A stretch of DNA of 64,000 nt, from contig NZ_CP022221.1 in assembly GCF_004114935.1 (NCBI RefSeq), positions 558,001 through 622,000 on the forward strand, read 5' to 3'. Shown here piece after piece: positions 1 to 9,448 of the stretch (its first letter is position 1; each line of letters opens with the position of its first letter). Source of the DNA: Bradyrhizobium zhanjiangense (lineage in GTDB: Bacteria > Pseudomonadota > Alphaproteobacteria > Rhizobiales > Xanthobacteraceae). The notes under the pieces are model-generated. The model was not told the origin of the DNA. It saw only the letters and a program-made list of their open reading frames with translations, and searched no databases. The position numbers and the translations under genes are program-made.

Positions 1-2
1 TC

Positions 3-836
3 CCCAGTCCACACGCCGACACCCCGCCGGCGCGTGTCGACGGCGACAAGGTGCGGCTCTCTTTCGTCGGCCACGCCAGCTGGCTGATCCAGGCCGGCGG
101 TCTCAACATCCTGGTCGATCCCGTCTGGTCGATGCGGGCCTCGCCGGTCGCCTGGGCCGGGCCGAAGCGGCACAACGATCCCGGCATTTCTTTCGATCAT
201 TTGCCGAAGATCGATGTCGTGCTGGTCTCGCACGGGCACTACGATCATCTGGACATTGCGACGCTGTCGCGGCTCGCCAAGAATTTTGCCCCGCGCGTCG
301 TCACCCCGCTCGGCAACGACGTCACGATGCGCAGCTCCGATCCCACGATCAAGGTGGAAGGGTTCGACTGGCACGACCGCGTCGAGCTCGGTGGCGGCAT
401 CGCCGTGCATCTGGTCCCGACCCGGCACTGGACCGCGCGCGGCGTGTTCGATCGCAACAAAGCCCTATGGGCGAGCTTCGTGCTGGAGACGCCGGCCGGC
501 AAGATCTACGTCGTCTGCGATTCCGGCTATGGCGATGGCAGGCATTTTCGACGCGTCGCGGAGAAGCATGGGCCACTGCGGCTCGCGATCCTCCCCATCG
601 GTGCCTATGAGCCGCGCTGGTTCATGCGCGACCAGCACATGAATCCGGAAGATGCCGTGAAAGCGCTCGCGGATTGTGGCGCGCAGGACGCGCTCGGGCA
701 TCATCACGGCACGTTCCAGCTGACGGATGAGGCGATCGATGCGCCGGCGAAGGCGCTGGTCGAAGCGCTGGATGCCGCGAAGATCCCGCAACAGCGGTTC
801 GTGGCGATGATGCCCGGGCAGGTGGTGGAGATTTAA
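3..836 (+). CDS. MBL-fold metal-dependent hydrolase (NAPE-PLD/UlaG-like), 5' end cut by window
   Basis: Metallo-beta-lactamase-fold hydrolase. The metal-binding signature SHGHYDHLD is clear about 60 residues after the GTG at 51 (His-x-His-x-Asp-His). A downstream HWTARG block and the GHHHGTF motif near the C-terminus resemble the N-acyl-phosphatidylethanolamine phospholipase D-like branch. The frame is open from the window edge to the GTG and reads as protein (VDGDKVRLSFVGHASW), so the true start probably lies upstream and the gene is partial. The family hydrolyses phosphodiester or ester bonds using a two-metal centre. The substrate here cannot be told. The stop is followed by a palindromic intergenic repeat. 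Confidence 0.85.
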   Translation, partial: PSPHADTPPARVDGDKVRLSFVGHASWLIQAGGLNILVDPVWSMRASPVAWAGPKRHNDPGISFDHLPKIDVVLVSHGHYDHLDIATLSRLAKNFAPRVVTPLGNDVTMRSSDPTIKVEGFDWHDRVELGGGIAVHLVPTRHWTARGVFDRNKALWASFVLETPAGKIYVVCDSGYGDGRHFRRVAEKHGPLRLAILPIGAYEPRWFMRDQHMNPEDAVKALADCGAQDALGHHHGTFQLTDEAIDAPAKALVEALDAAKIPQQRFVAMMPGQVVEI

Positions 837-857
837 CTCTGTCCAAGCATAAAACTC

Positions 858-997
858 GTCGTCCTGGACAAGCGAGCGGAGCGAGCGCTGATCCAGGACC
901 CATTACCACAGAGAGTGGTTTGACGAAGACGCGTTGTTGCCAGCTCGCGCTGCAACTACGCCCTGGGGTAATGGGTCCTGGCTTTCGCCAGGACGAC
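858..997. repeat. Intergenic palindromic repeat (nested inverted repeats)
   Basis: Outer arms GTCGTCCTGG (858-867) and CCAGGACGAC (988-997) enclose a second inverted pair, CCAGGACCCATTACC (about 893-907) and GGTAATGGGTCCTGG (about 967-981). The transcript of either strand would fold into a long hairpin. It sits between the convergent ends of the hydrolase and the SIMPL gene, so it may act as a bidirectional terminator. It resembles the other hairpin repeats of this window in architecture but not in sequence. Confidence 0.75.
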
Positions 998-1034
998 GGC
1001 TGAGATTGTGTTGGCAGCCTGCCTCTTGCGGCGC

Positions 1035-1748
1035 TTACTGCCCCGGCTTGATCGCCCAGCTCACATTCACCGTCACCGACAGCGTCTCCTCGCCCGGTGC
1101 AACGGCGGCGGGTGCGGCCATCGGAGCCGCTGCCATGCGGCCCTTGAACAGCGGCACCGGGCCGCCGCCCTCGGTGACGCTGAGCGGCGCGCCCAGCGTC
1201 ACGCCAGCAGCCTTGGCGTAGATCTCCGCCTTGCGGCGGGCATCGGCGACCGCCTGCTCGCGCGCATCATCGAGTAGTTTTGAGGCCTGCGTCACCTCGA
1301 ACGAGATATTTCCGATGTCGTTGGCACCGGCGCTAACCAGCGTGTCGATGATGCCGGCGACCTTGGTCACGTCGCGAATTTTTACGGTGACGCGATTGGA
1401 GGCGCGGAAGCCGACCACGGGCGAGGCGCCGGTGGATTTGTTCTGGCCGTATTGCGGCTGCAGCGACAGGCGCGAGGTCTGATAATCCTTCTCGGCGATG
1501 CCGGCGCCCTTCAGCGCCAGCAGCACCTTGCCCATCGCCGCGTTGTTGGCGTCGGAAGCTTCCTTCGCCGACTTGGCGTCGTTGGCGACGCCGGCATCGA
1601 TCTGCGCGAGATCGGGGGCCACGGAAATCCTAGCTTCGCCGCTCACCGAAATGACGGACGGAAAATCGTCGGCGCGTGCGGGGTCCGCCAGCGTGGTGGC
1701 GAAGACGGCGGCAAGGGACGTCAAAAGGAGGGCAGGCTTTTTCATCAT
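1035..1748 (-). CDS. SIMPL (DUF541) domain secreted protein
   Basis: A 237-residue protein with a Sec signal peptide (MMKKPALLLTSLAAV... ending near ADPARA) followed by one SIMPL/DUF541 domain (VISVSGEARISVAPDLAQI onwards). The family is periplasmic or outer-membrane associated, and its molecular role is poorly defined. The tail VTVNVSWAIKPGQ fits the usual end of the domain. The start codon lies two bases beyond the stop of the GyrI-like gene, which is also on the minus strand and upstream, so the two are probably co-transcribed. The region downstream is the 858-997 hairpin repeat. Confidence 0.85.
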   Translation of the reverse strand: MMKKPALLLTSLAAVFATTLADPARADDFPSVISVSGEARISVAPDLAQIDAGVANDAKSAKEASDANNAAMGKVLLALKGAGIAEKDYQTSRLSLQPQYGQNKSTGASPVVGFRASNRVTVKIRDVTKVAGIIDTLVSAGANDIGNISFEVTQASKLLDDAREQAVADARRKAEIYAKAAGVTLGAPLSVTEGGGPVPLFKGRMAAAPMAAPAAVAPGEETLSVTVNVSWAIKPGQ

Positions 1749-1750
1749 TC

Positions 1751-2512
1751 TTACTTCAGCGGCACGAAAACGTTGATCACGAGCTTGTCCTCGGCCGTCT
1801 TCAGCGGATCGGTGAGGTACTCCTCGATGAAGGTGTCCTTGGCTTCCAGCCTCTTGTCGTCGAGGTGATTGGTGATCGCCTCATAGGTGTTGTCCATGTT
1901 GTCGTAGGAGCCGCGATGGACGAATTTCAGCGCCTTGCCCTCCGGCGATTTGCCGATGCTCATATCCTTGGGCAGGTTCTTCGGATCCTGCTCGACCGGG
2001 ATCTCGGCGAGGAAGGTGAAGCCGGTGTCGTCGGTGGAGGTATAGACGATCATCGAATTGCCTGACGGCTTGATGCCCTGCTTGTCCAGCAGCGCGTTCA
2101 GCGCCTTGAAGGCGTCGATCAGCGTGTCGAAGGCCGAATCCCAATTGGCAGTGCCCTTGACCATCACGACCTTCTTGGGCTCGAGCATGGTCTCGAGGCC
2201 AAAGGGATCGGCGGTCTGCACCGGGGCGGGCGTGGCGGCTGCCGCGGGCGGGGGCGCCGTCGGGCTGGGTGAGGCGCTGGCTGCGGGCGAGGGCGTCGCA
2301 GCGGGTGAGGCGCTGGCCGCCGGCGCGGGCGTTGCCACTGGCGCAGGCGAAGCACTCGCGGCAGGGGATGGTGAAGCCGATGGCGCCGGCGAGGGGCTTG
2401 CCGATGCGGCGGGCGCCGGGCTCGGTGTTTGCGCCAGAACTCCGGACAGGCCAAGCGACAAGGCCGCTGCCGGGATCAGCGCGGCCAAAGCGAGACGACG
2501 AAACCTGATCAT
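1751..2512 (-). CDS. Secreted GyrI-like domain protein with Pro/Ala/Ser-rich linker
   Basis: A 253-residue protein. I chose the ATG at 2512 (MIRFRRLALAAL) because it opens a signal peptide ending near GVLAQ and has a purine-rich GGGGAGA just upstream; longer in-frame starts add non-protein-like sequence. Residues about 28-100 are a low-complexity Pro/Ala/Ser tract. The C-terminal 150 residues look like a GyrI-like (SOUL/AraC effector-type) domain, with MVKGTANWDSAFDTL and a YLTDP..T.EDKLVINVFVPLK ending. GyrI-like domains bind small ligands, but the role of this exported form is unknown. The SIMPL gene follows two bases downstream. Confidence 0.8.
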   Translation of the reverse strand: MIRFRRLALAALIPAAALSLGLSGVLAQTPSPAPAASASPSPAPSASPSPAASASPAPVATPAPAASASPAATPSPAASASPSPTAPPPAAAATPAPVQTADPFGLETMLEPKKVVMVKGTANWDSAFDTLIDAFKALNALLDKQGIKPSGNSMIVYTSTDDTGFTFLAEIPVEQDPKNLPKDMSIGKSPEGKALKFVHRGSYDNMDNTYEAITNHLDDKRLEAKDTFIEEYLTDPLKTAEDKLVINVFVPLK

Positions 2513-2726
2513 TTTATTCTCCCCAAGACCTTGTGTCCCAAGGCCTAAATCCGTCCTGCACCCGGCCGCGCCTCCCGGTCGCGCGAACGGCGCAGTTCTA
2601 ACACGCGAGCGCCGAATTCGTCCCATGACAGATGCGTCATGGCCGACCTGCTCGGCGCTTCGCAGTAAACCGCTGGCCAAGCCGGCAAGGATCGCCATAT
2701 AAGACGGGCGAAATTCGGGAATTTTC

Positions 2727-3602
2727 ATGAGCGCGCTGGCCAACCACGCATTTGCCAAGATGAACGGCATCGGCAACGAGATCGTCGTTGTCGACATGCG
2801 CGATTCCGCAAGCCGCGTGACGCCGGACGACGCGCGGGCGGTGGCCTCCGCCAACGGCGGCGTGGCTTACGACCAGCTCATGGTGCTGCAGAAGCCGCGG
2901 CTGGCCGGCACCGAAGCCTTCATCCGCATCTACAACAATGACGGCTCCGAGGCCGGCGCCTGTGGCAACGGCATGCGCTGCGTGGTGCGCCGCATCTTCG
3001 AGAAGAGCGGACAGACCACCGCGACATTCGAGACGGCAGCCGGCTTGCTCAATTGCTGGCAGGGCCCCGCGCCCGACCTCTACACCGTCGACATGGGCGC
3101 GCCGAAGTTCGGCTGGCAGGACATCCCGCTGGCGGAAGAGTTCCGCGACACCCGCTACATCGAGTTGCAGATCGGGCCGATCGACAATCCGATCCTGCAT
3201 TCGCCCTCCGTGGTGAGCATGGGCAATCCGCACGCGATCTTCTGGGTCGAGGACGTCAACGCCTATGATCTCGAGCGTTTTGGTCCGCTGCTGGAAAACC
3301 ATCCGATCTTCCCCGAGCGCGCCAATATCACGCTCGCCCATATCGTCGATCGCGAGCACATCACGATCCGCACCTGGGAGCGTGGCGCCGGCCTGACCAA
3401 GGCCTGCGGTTCGGCGGCCTGCGCCACGGCCGTCGCTGCGGCGCGATTGAAGCGAGCCAATCGCAATGTCGAGATCACGCTGCCCGGCGGCAAGCTCGGC
3501 ATCGAATGGCGCGAGCGCGACGACCATGTGTTGATGACGGGCACCGCGACCTTCGAATATGAAGGCAATTTCGATCCGGCGCTGTTCGCGCCGGTCGGCT
3601 GA
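2727..3602 (+). CDS. dapF: Diaminopimelate epimerase
   Basis: Interconverts LL- and meso-diaminopimelate, the last step before peptidoglycan precursor or lysine synthesis, in the cytosol. The 291-residue protein has both catalytic cysteines of this PLP-independent racemase: Cys79 in GACGNGMRC and the second in [11 protein letters not shown]. An [12 protein letters not shown] block and the VSMGNPHAI motif are also present. The length is usual for the family. The stop overlaps the ATG of mtaB (TGATG), implying translational coupling. The upstream 214 bases are shared with the divergent GyrI-like gene and should hold both promoters. Confidence 0.97.
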   Translation: MSALANHAFAKMNGIGNEIVVVDMRDSASRVTPDDARAVASANGGVAYDQLMVLQKPRLAGTEAFIRIYNNDGSEAGACGNGMRCVVRRIFEKSGQTTATFETAAGLLNCWQGPAPDLYTVDMGAPKFGWQDIPLAEEFRDTRYIELQIGPIDNPILHSPSVVSMGNPHAIFWVEDVNAYDLERFGPLLENHPIFPERANITLAHIVDREHITIRTWERGAGLTKACGSAACATAVAAARLKRANRNVEITLPGGKLGIEWRERDDHVLMTGTATFEYEGNFDPALFAPVG

Positions 3603-4855
3603 TGGCCGTCGACATCGTCACCTTCGGCTGTCGCCTCAACGCCTTCGAGGCCGAGGTGATCCGCCGCGAGGCGGAGAGCGCAGGCCTCTCCGACACCATC
3701 GTCATCAACAGCTGCGCCGTCACCAACGAGGCGGTGGCGCAGGCGCGCCAATCGATCCGCAAATTGAAACGCGAGCGGCCCGGGGCCCGCATCGTCGTCA
3801 CCGGTTGCGCGGCACAGACGCAAACTGCGATGTTCGCCGCTATGGCCGAGGTCGATCGCGTCGTCGGCAATGACGACAAGCTGCGCTCATCCGCATGGCG
3901 CGATGCGCGTGATGCATTCGACGTCGGCGCCAGCGAGAAGGTCGCCGTCAGCGACATCATGGCGGTGAAGGCGATGGCGCCGCATCTCGTTGACGGCTTT
4001 GCAACCGGCCTGCCGCGCGTCTTCGTGCAGGTGCAGAACGGCTGCGACCATCGCTGCACCTTCTGCATCATCCCGTTCGGCCGCGGCAACTCGCGCTCGG
4101 TGCCGATGGGCGCGGTGGTCGAACAGGTGCGGGCGCTGGCCCGGCGCGGCCATGCCGAGATCGTGCTGACCGGCGTCGACCTCACCAGCTACGGCGCTGA
4201 CCTGCCGGGCGCGCCCAAGCTCGGCATGCTGACCAGGCAGATCCTGCGGCACGTGCCGGAATTGAAGCGCCTGCGCATCTCCTCGATCGATTCGATCGAG
4301 GCAGATGACGATCTGCTGGATGCCATCGCCGACGATGCGCGGCTGATGCCGCATCTGCACCTGTCGCTGCAATCCGGTGACGACATGATTTTGAAGCGCA
4401 TGAAGCGGCGGCATTCGCGACAGGATGCGATCGCGTTCTGCGACCAGGTGCGTCGCCTGCGCCCGGACGTCATTTTCGGCGCCGACATCATCGCGGGCTT
4501 CCCGACCGAGACCGAGGAGATGTTCTCGCGCTCGCTCGATCTCGTCGAGGAATGCGACCTCACCTTCCTGCACGTCTTCCCCTACTCGCCACGCCCCGGC
4601 ACGCCGGCCGCGCGGATGCCGCAGGTTGCGGGCAGCGCGATCAAGGAGCGCGCGCGGCGGCTGCGTGCAGTTGGCGAGGCGGCGTTGCGGCAGCGGCTGC
4701 AAGCCGAGATCGGCGCGACGCGCGAGGTGCTGATCGAGAGCGAAGGGCAGGGACGCACGGAACACTATCTGCCGGTGGCGATTGCGGGCGAACGGGTGGG
4801 AAGTGTGGTGTCGCTGAGGATTGTCGGCAGTGATGGCGAGCGGCTGACCATATAG
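3602..4855 (+). CDS. mtaB: tRNA t6A37 methylthiotransferase MtaB
   Basis: Radical-SAM enzyme that converts N6-threonylcarbamoyladenosine-37 of tRNA to its 2-methylthio form. The 417-residue protein has an N-terminal methylthiotransferase domain with three cluster cysteines (C10 in FGCRLNAFE, C38 in INSCAVTNEA, C69 in VTGCAAQ). The radical-SAM triad follows in NGCDHRCTFC (C148, C152, C155). The C-terminal roughly 50 residues fit a TRAM domain. The start overlaps the dapF stop. MtaB is preferred over MiaB or RimO from the short FGCRLN N-terminus and the RRHSRQDAI block. A palindromic repeat lies immediately downstream. Confidence 0.93.
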   Translation: MAVDIVTFGCRLNAFEAEVIRREAESAGLSDTIVINSCAVTNEAVAQARQSIRKLKRERPGARIVVTGCAAQTQTAMFAAMAEVDRVVGNDDKLRSSAWRDARDAFDVGASEKVAVSDIMAVKAMAPHLVDGFATGLPRVFVQVQNGCDHRCTFCIIPFGRGNSRSVPMGAVVEQVRALARRGHAEIVLTGVDLTSYGADLPGAPKLGMLTRQILRHVPELKRLRISSIDSIEADDDLLDAIADDARLMPHLHLSLQSGDDMILKRMKRRHSRQDAIAFCDQVRRLRPDVIFGADIIAGFPTETEEMFSRSLDLVEECDLTFLHVFPYSPRPGTPAARMPQVAGSAIKERARRLRAVGEAALRQRLQAEIGATREVLIESEGQGRTEHYLPVAIAGERVGSVVSLRIVGSDGERLTI

Positions 4856-4867
4856 TCCGCTGCCTTC

Positions 4868-5016
4868 TTCCTTCTCCCCTTGCGGGAGAAGGTGGCGCGA
4901 AGCGCCGGATGAGGGGTTGCTTCAGCGCACTCGCATTGAGAGAGTCATGCGCGGAGAGAGACCCCTCACCCGCCTCGCTTCGCGAGGCACCCTCTCCCGC
5001 AAGGGGAGAGGGGAAG
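4868..5016. repeat. Palindromic repeat, family A copy 1
   Basis: The left part carries a CTTCTCCCCTTGCGGGAGAAG hairpin. The right part carries CCCTCTCCCGCAAGGGGAGAGG. Between them is an ACCCCTCACCCG core that also occurs, slightly varied, at 6268-6386, 11226-11346, 48691-48822 and 51402-51530. It lies between the convergent mtaB and DUF2336 genes. Confidence 0.85.
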
Positions 5017-5019
5017 AGT

Positions 5020-6129
5020 CTACAACGCCCGCACCTGCCAGAACCGCAGCGTGCGCCGCGCGTTCTCCGGCGTCATTCTCGCAAAATGGCCCTGCGCCCG
5101 CGCGAGATCTGCCGGCTTCATCGCGCCCGTCGCGTAACGGCTTTCGAGCACGGCGGCGGTGGTGTCCCAGCCGAGTTGCGCGGCCTTGCACGGCACCAGC
5201 AGCCCGTCGTCGCGCAGGCTCTGCATCAGCGGGCGAATCACCTCGACGGTTGATTCGGACAGCGCTGCAAGCGCCGCCACGGTCTCCTCGTAGCGCCGCT
5301 GTGTGGCGAAGCCAAGCAGCGTCGCTTCGTTGAGCCGGCCGTGCGCTTTCAGATTTGCGATGGCCCGCTTGGCGCCTTCGAAATCGCGAACGCCAGACAT
5401 CTCGCGCTCGACGCCGACGGTGACGGCGGCAATCGCGCTTTGGATTTCCTCGAACAGATGCGGTGGCGCGCGCGACAACAGGCGGGTGCGCACGGCGTCG
5501 CTCGCCGAACGCAGCAATTGGCGGCGCAGCTCCGACGGCAAATCGACGCGGACGCCGACGCTGATGGCGAGCTCCGGATCGCTTTCGGCCTGTCCGACGA
5601 TGATGGCAAATCCGCTGCCGGAGACACGCGCGCCGGGATTGGCCGCGAGCCGTCGGCTGACACTGGGATAGCGCCGCGCCAGCAGCGCGTCGGTGACGAT
5701 CTCCTTCAGCCACCAGCGGCCGGCGACCGCGAGCAGATGCGGCTCGCCCTTGCTGGAAGCGATCTTCATCAGCGCGCCATCATCGAGGCGGGCGGATTCC
5801 TGGAGCACGGGTCCGGCGATACGGATCTCGTCATTGTTCGCGAGGCGGCGGATCACGGACGGCGGCGCCTGCGCGATCGGCGCAAGCTGCGCGCTGATCT
5901 CGGCGAGCGCAACGCGGGCGCCGATATCGGCGATGGCGCGCAGCTCGATGGTGCCGATCAGGCGCTCGAGCACGTCGTCGAACAGCGCGATCTGCTCGTC
6001 GTCAAAACTGCCGGCAGAAGCCAGGAACAGGTCGGTGACGCGCCGGGCCGTCTCCAGTCCTTTCTCCGGCGAGCCCATCCGTATCGCGGATTCGACCTCG
6101 TCGACGATCGATAGCTCGGCCTTGGACAT
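5020..6129 (-). CDS. DUF2336 domain protein
   Basis: A 369-residue protein starting MSKAELSIVDEVESAI. An in-frame GTG immediately precedes the ATG. The sequence is mostly helical and HEAT-like, for example RRLANNDEIRIAGPVLQES and LARRYPSVSRRLAANPG, matching alphaproteobacterial DUF2336 proteins. The function is unestablished; some family members occur near motility or signalling genes, but nothing here supports that. There is no signal peptide or membrane segment, so it is probably cytosolic. It stands alone between two family A repeats (4868-5016, 6268-6386), suggesting a single-gene transcription unit. Confidence 0.85.
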   Translation of the reverse strand: MSKAELSIVDEVESAIRMGSPEKGLETARRVTDLFLASAGSFDDEQIALFDDVLERLIGTIELRAIADIGARVALAEISAQLAPIAQAPPSVIRRLANNDEIRIAGPVLQESARLDDGALMKIASSKGEPHLLAVAGRWWLKEIVTDALLARRYPSVSRRLAANPGARVSGSGFAIIVGQAESDPELAISVGVRVDLPSELRRQLLRSASDAVRTRLLSRAPPHLFEEIQSAIAAVTVGVEREMSGVRDFEGAKRAIANLKAHGRLNEATLLGFATQRRYEETVAALAALSESTVEVIRPLMQSLRDDGLLVPCKAAQLGWDTTAAVLESRYATGAMKPADLARAQGHFARMTPENARRTLRFWQVRAL

Positions 6130-6267
6130 CACGCGCTGCTCGTCCTGAGCGGTTACGAAAAGCTTGTTCTAAGCAACCGCTATCATTAAAGCCGAGCGCT
6201 GAACGTTTCGTAAACCATGGCCTGAGGGCGACTAGCTTTAGCGAGATGCCGCCGCAGCGTAAGTGCG

Positions 6268-6386
6268 CTCCCTCCCCCGCTTGCGGGGGAGGGCTGGGGA
6301 GAGGGTATCTCCACAGAGGGACTCCCCAAGAGGAGAGAACCCTCACCCGGCGCTACGCGCCGACCTCTCCCGCAAGCGGGAGAGGT
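6268..6386. repeat. Palindromic repeat, family A copy 2
   Basis: CCCTCCCCCGCTTGCGGGG hairpin on the left, CTCTCCCGCAAGCGGGAGAG hairpin on the right, and the ACCCTCACCCGG core between. It abuts the stop codon of the pseudouridine synthase (6387) and is nearly identical to the copies at 11226 and 48691. Confidence 0.88.
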
Positions 6387-7094
6387 TCAGTCCCCGTTCC
6401 ATCCGCAGGCGCGGAGGCGCTCGTGCATGTGGGGCGGAGCCGGCGCCACGACGCGGATCGGCTCCTTGTTCCGGGAGATCGGCACCACGATCTCGCGGGA
6501 ATGCAGGTGCAGGCGCGGCTCGCCGAAGCGCGGGCCGGTGCCGTAAATGTTATCGCCGATGATCGGCCAGCCGGTCGCGGCCGAATGCACGCGCAATTGA
6601 TGGGTCCGTCCGGTCACCGGTTCCATGGCGAGCCAGGCGAGGCCCGCGCCGCGGCCCATGACCTTCCAATTGGTGATCGCCTTCTGCCCTTCCGGATCCG
6701 GCTTCTGCCACCAGCCGCGCTCGGCGTTGAGCCGGCCGAGCGGCATGTCGATGCTGCCTTCGTCTTCGGCAGGACCGCCCTCGACCACGGTCCAGTAGGT
6801 CTTGCCGATCTTGCCGTGCTTGAACAGCAGGCCAAGCGAGGCTGTCGCCTTGCGGTGGCGACCAAGCACGAGGCAACCGGAGGTATCCTTGTCGAGCCGG
6901 TGGGCCAGCACCGGCGGCCGCGGCAGGCCGAAGCGGAGCGCGTCGAAGGAGGCTTCGAGGTTCGCCCCGCCCTTGGGGCCGCGATGCACCGGCAGGCCGG
7001 CCGGCTTGTCGATGACCAGCATCAAGCCGTCGCGATGGAGCACGCGGCCTAAGATTTCATCGGCGGTCAATTCGGGAACATCGAGCAATTGCAA
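6387..7094 (-). CDS. RluA-family RNA pseudouridine synthase
   Basis: Isomerises uridine to pseudouridine in rRNA or tRNA. The catalytic motif HRLDKDTSGCLVLGRH holds the essential Asp. VIDKPAGLPVHRG near the N-terminus and GRTHQLRVH are also typical of the RluA branch. At about 235 residues with no S4 domain it is a short RluA/TruC-like form, and the target base cannot be assigned. The start at 7094 is TTG (then QLLDVPELTADEI); no in-frame ATG exists before the conserved GLMLVIDKP, so the exact start is uncertain. It is divergent from ftsY with about 40 bases between. Confidence 0.87.
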   Translation of the reverse strand: MQLLDVPELTADEILGRVLHRDGLMLVIDKPAGLPVHRGPKGGANLEASFDALRFGLPRPPVLAHRLDKDTSGCLVLGRHRKATASLGLLFKHGKIGKTYWTVVEGGPAEDEGSIDMPLGRLNAERGWWQKPDPEGQKAITNWKVMGRGAGLAWLAMEPVTGRTHQLRVHSAATGWPIIGDNIYGTGPRFGEPRLHLHSREIVVPISRNKEPIRVVAPAPPHMHERLRACGWNGD

Positions 7095-7135
7095 GACTTT
7101 CGTTTAATCGTCGGAACGGCTAACACACCCCCGCC

Positions 7136-8080
7136 ATGAACGATACCTCCGAGACCCCCAAGCTGAGCTGGTGGCGCCGCCTGTCCAACGGGCTGAAGCG
7201 CACGTCGTCCTCGCTCGGGACTGCGGTCGCCGACCTCGTCACCAAGCGCAAGCTCGACCGCGCCATGCTCGACGACATCGAGGACGTGCTCCTGCGCGCC
7301 GATCTCGGCACGCAAGTCGCGGTACGGATCGCGGACGCCGTCGGCGCGGGGCGCTACGACAAGGCGATCTCGGCGGACGAGGTCAAGGACGTCGTCGCGA
7401 CCGAAGTCGAGAAGGTGCTCGTACCGGTCGCGAAACCGCTCGAGATCGATGCAGCGAAAAAGCCGTTCGTCATCCTCGTGGTCGGCGTCAACGGCTCCGG
7501 CAAGACCACCACCATCGGCAAACTCTCGCAAAAGTTCGCGTCCGAAGGCCGCAAGGTGATGCTGGCCGCGGGCGACACGTTTCGCGCAGCGGCGATCGAG
7601 CAGCTCAAGGTCTGGGGCGAGCGCACCAAGACGCCGGTCATCGCCGGCGCGCAAGGCTCGGATTCGGCAAGCCTCGCCTTCAACGCACTGACGGCAGCGA
7701 AGGAGCAGAGCATCGACGTGCTCCTGATCGACACCGCCGGCCGGCTTCAGAACAAGGCCGAGCTGATGAACGAGCTCGAGAAGGTCGTGCGCGTCATTCG
7801 CAAGGTGGACGCCACCGCGCCGCATGCGGTGCTGCTGGTGCTCGATGCCACCGTCGGCCAGAACGCGCTGTCGCAGGTCGAGGCCTTTCATCGCACCGCC
7901 GGGGTCACCGGCCTCGTGATGACCAAGCTCGACGGCACCGCGCGCGGCGGCATCCTGGTGGCGCTGGCGGAGAAATTCAAACTGCCGGTGCATTTCATCG
8001 GCGTCGGCGAAGGCGTCGACGATCTCGCGCCCTTCACCGCGCGCGATTTCGCCCGCGCCATCGCCGGAATCGAAAGTTGA
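7136..8080 (+). CDS. ftsY: Signal recognition particle receptor FtsY
   Basis: SRP-GTPase that docks ribosome-SRP complexes at the inner membrane. The 314-residue protein has a very short N-terminal region, then the N domain ([15 protein letters not shown]...). The G domain follows, with G1 [14 protein letters not shown], the [11 protein letters not shown] insertion-box motif, DTAGR, and G4 [10 protein letters not shown]. The acidic A domain of the E. coli protein is absent, as in many alphaproteobacteria. The stop is followed two bases later by the yciB ATG, so the two form an operon. Confidence 0.96.
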   Translation: MNDTSETPKLSWWRRLSNGLKRTSSSLGTAVADLVTKRKLDRAMLDDIEDVLLRADLGTQVAVRIADAVGAGRYDKAISADEVKDVVATEVEKVLVPVAKPLEIDAAKKPFVILVVGVNGSGKTTTIGKLSQKFASEGRKVMLAAGDTFRAAAIEQLKVWGERTKTPVIAGAQGSDSASLAFNALTAAKEQSIDVLLIDTAGRLQNKAELMNELEKVVRVIRKVDATAPHAVLLVLDATVGQNALSQVEAFHRTAGVTGLVMTKLDGTARGGILVALAEKFKLPVHFIGVGEGVDDLAPFTARDFARAIAGIES

Positions 8081-8082
8081 GA

Positions 8083-8685
8083 ATGGACAAGACCCAGCCG
8101 CATCCGCTGTTCAAGCTCGCGACCGAGCTCGGTCCACTGCTCGTGTTCTTCTTCGTCAATGCGAAGTTCAATTTGTTCGCCGCGACCGGCGCCTTCATGG
8201 TGGCGATCGTGGCGGCGATGGCCGCCTCCTATGTGGTGACGCGGCACATTCCGATCATGGCGATCGTGACGGGCGTCATCGTGCTGGTATTCGGCACGCT
8301 GACGCTGGTGCTACACGATGAGACCTTCATCAAGGTCAAGCCGACCATCATCTACGGCCTGTTCGCCGCGATCCTCGGCGGCGGCCTGCTGTTCGGCCGC
8401 TCCTTCATCGCCGTGATGTTCGACCAGGTGTTCAATCTGACGCCGCACGGCTGGCGCATCCTCACGCTGCGCTGGGCGCTGTACTTTGCCGGCATCGCGG
8501 TGCTGAACGAGATCATCTGGCGCACCCAGAGCACGGACTTCTGGGTGAACTTCAAGGTCTTCGGCGTCCTTCCGCTGACCGCCATCTTCGGCATGATCCA
8601 GATGCCGCTGATCAAGCGCTATCACCTCGAGCCGGTGTCGCTGGAGGCGAGCGAGGCCGAGGCGGGAGATGTGAGCAAGGGGTGA
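8083..8685 (+). CDS. yciB: Inner-membrane septation protein YciB/IspZ
   Basis: A 200-residue polytopic membrane protein of the septation protein A family. The start [20 protein letters not shown] is the conserved family N-terminus and lies two bases after the ftsY stop. About five hydrophobic segments are visible (around residues 12-30, 33-50, 53-70, 80-97 and 120-180), with a conserved [21 protein letters not shown] block. Family members are linked to cell envelope integrity and division, but the biochemical role is not settled. It ends before a family B repeat. Confidence 0.92.
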   Translation: MDKTQPHPLFKLATELGPLLVFFFVNAKFNLFAATGAFMVAIVAAMAASYVVTRHIPIMAIVTGVIVLVFGTLTLVLHDETFIKVKPTIIYGLFAAILGGGLLFGRSFIAVMFDQVFNLTPHGWRILTLRWALYFAGIAVLNEIIWRTQSTDFWVNFKVFGVLPLTAIFGMIQMPLIKRYHLEPVSLEASEAEAGDVSKG

Positions 8686-8704
8686 GCGCTCGCCACACAT
8701 TCGG

Positions 8705-8810
8705 TGTCATCGCCCGGCTTGACCGGGCGATCCAGTACTCCGAGCCGTCTGTGGCTGAATCGATAAGCCGCGGCGTACTGGATGCCCCGGTCAAGCCGGG
8801 GCATGACAGC
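8705..8810. repeat. Palindromic repeat, family B copy 1
   Basis: Outer arms GTCATCGCCCGG and the CCGGGGCATGAC side are imperfectly complementary. Inner halves GATCCAGTACTCCG and GGCGTACTGGAT pair. Each side also forms its own hairpin (CCCGGCTTGACCGGG and CCCCGGTCAAGCCGGGG). Related copies lie at 32061-32197 and 36322-36424. It is located between the convergent yciB and ccmG genes. Confidence 0.85.
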
Positions 8811-8854
8811 TGTATGTGGGGCGCCGGGTCTTTGATTCGCAATGATGGGCTTGG

Positions 8855-9448
8855 CTAAGATCCCGCCTTCAGCGCCTTCTCCAACTCCGGCATCAGCACC
8901 GTCTTGAGGTTTTGCGGCGTGACCGGTCCGACCAGCTTATAGACGATGGTGCCCTCGCGCCCGACGACGAAGGTCTCGGGCACGCCATAGACGCCCCATT
9001 CGATCGAGGCGCGGCCGTTGGCGTCGACGCCGACGCGGCCGAATGGATTGCCGTAGCGTCCGAGGAAGCGCCGAGCATTGTCGGCCGCGTCCTTGTAGTT
9101 GATGCCGACGAGCTGGAAGCGCTTGTCCTTGGCGAGCTCGGTCAGGAGCGGCGCCTCGTCATGGCACGGCACGCACCAGGACGCCCAGACGTTGACGAGG
9201 CTGACCTTGCCCTTGAACGCGGCAGGATCCAGCCCCGGCACCGGCGCATTGTCAGCCTGCAATCCCTCGAGCGGCGGCAGCAGCGTTTGCGGCGCAGGCC
9301 GCCCGATCAGTGCGGACGGAATCCGCGAGGGATCGCCGCTGCCGAGTCGAAACCAGAACAACAGCGCAAGGCCGAGGAAGGCGATCAGCGGCAGCGCCAT
9401 CAGGAAGGTGCGGCGCTGCGGCGTCGCCGGGCTCGATTGATTGCTCAT
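8855..9448 (-). CDS. ccmG: Thiol:disulfide interchange protein CcmG/DsbE (CycY)
   Basis: Periplasmic membrane-anchored thioredoxin-like protein that reduces the haem-binding cysteines of apocytochrome c. The 197-residue protein has an N-terminal membrane segment (about residues 15-35), then the thioredoxin fold with [13 protein letters not shown] (C92, C95) and the [11 protein letters not shown] cis-Pro motif. The ATG at 9448 overlaps the ccmD stop (ATGA), so this start is well supported. It is the last gene of the minus-strand run ccmABCDG. Confidence 0.95.
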   Translation of the reverse strand: MSNQSSPATPQRRTFLMALPLIAFLGLALLFWFRLGSGDPSRIPSALIGRPAPQTLLPPLEGLQADNAPVPGLDPAAFKGKVSLVNVWASWCVPCHDEAPLLTELAKDKRFQLVGINYKDAADNARRFLGRYGNPFGRVGVDANGRASIEWGVYGVPETFVVGREGTIVYKLVGPVTPQNLKTVLMPELEKALKAGS

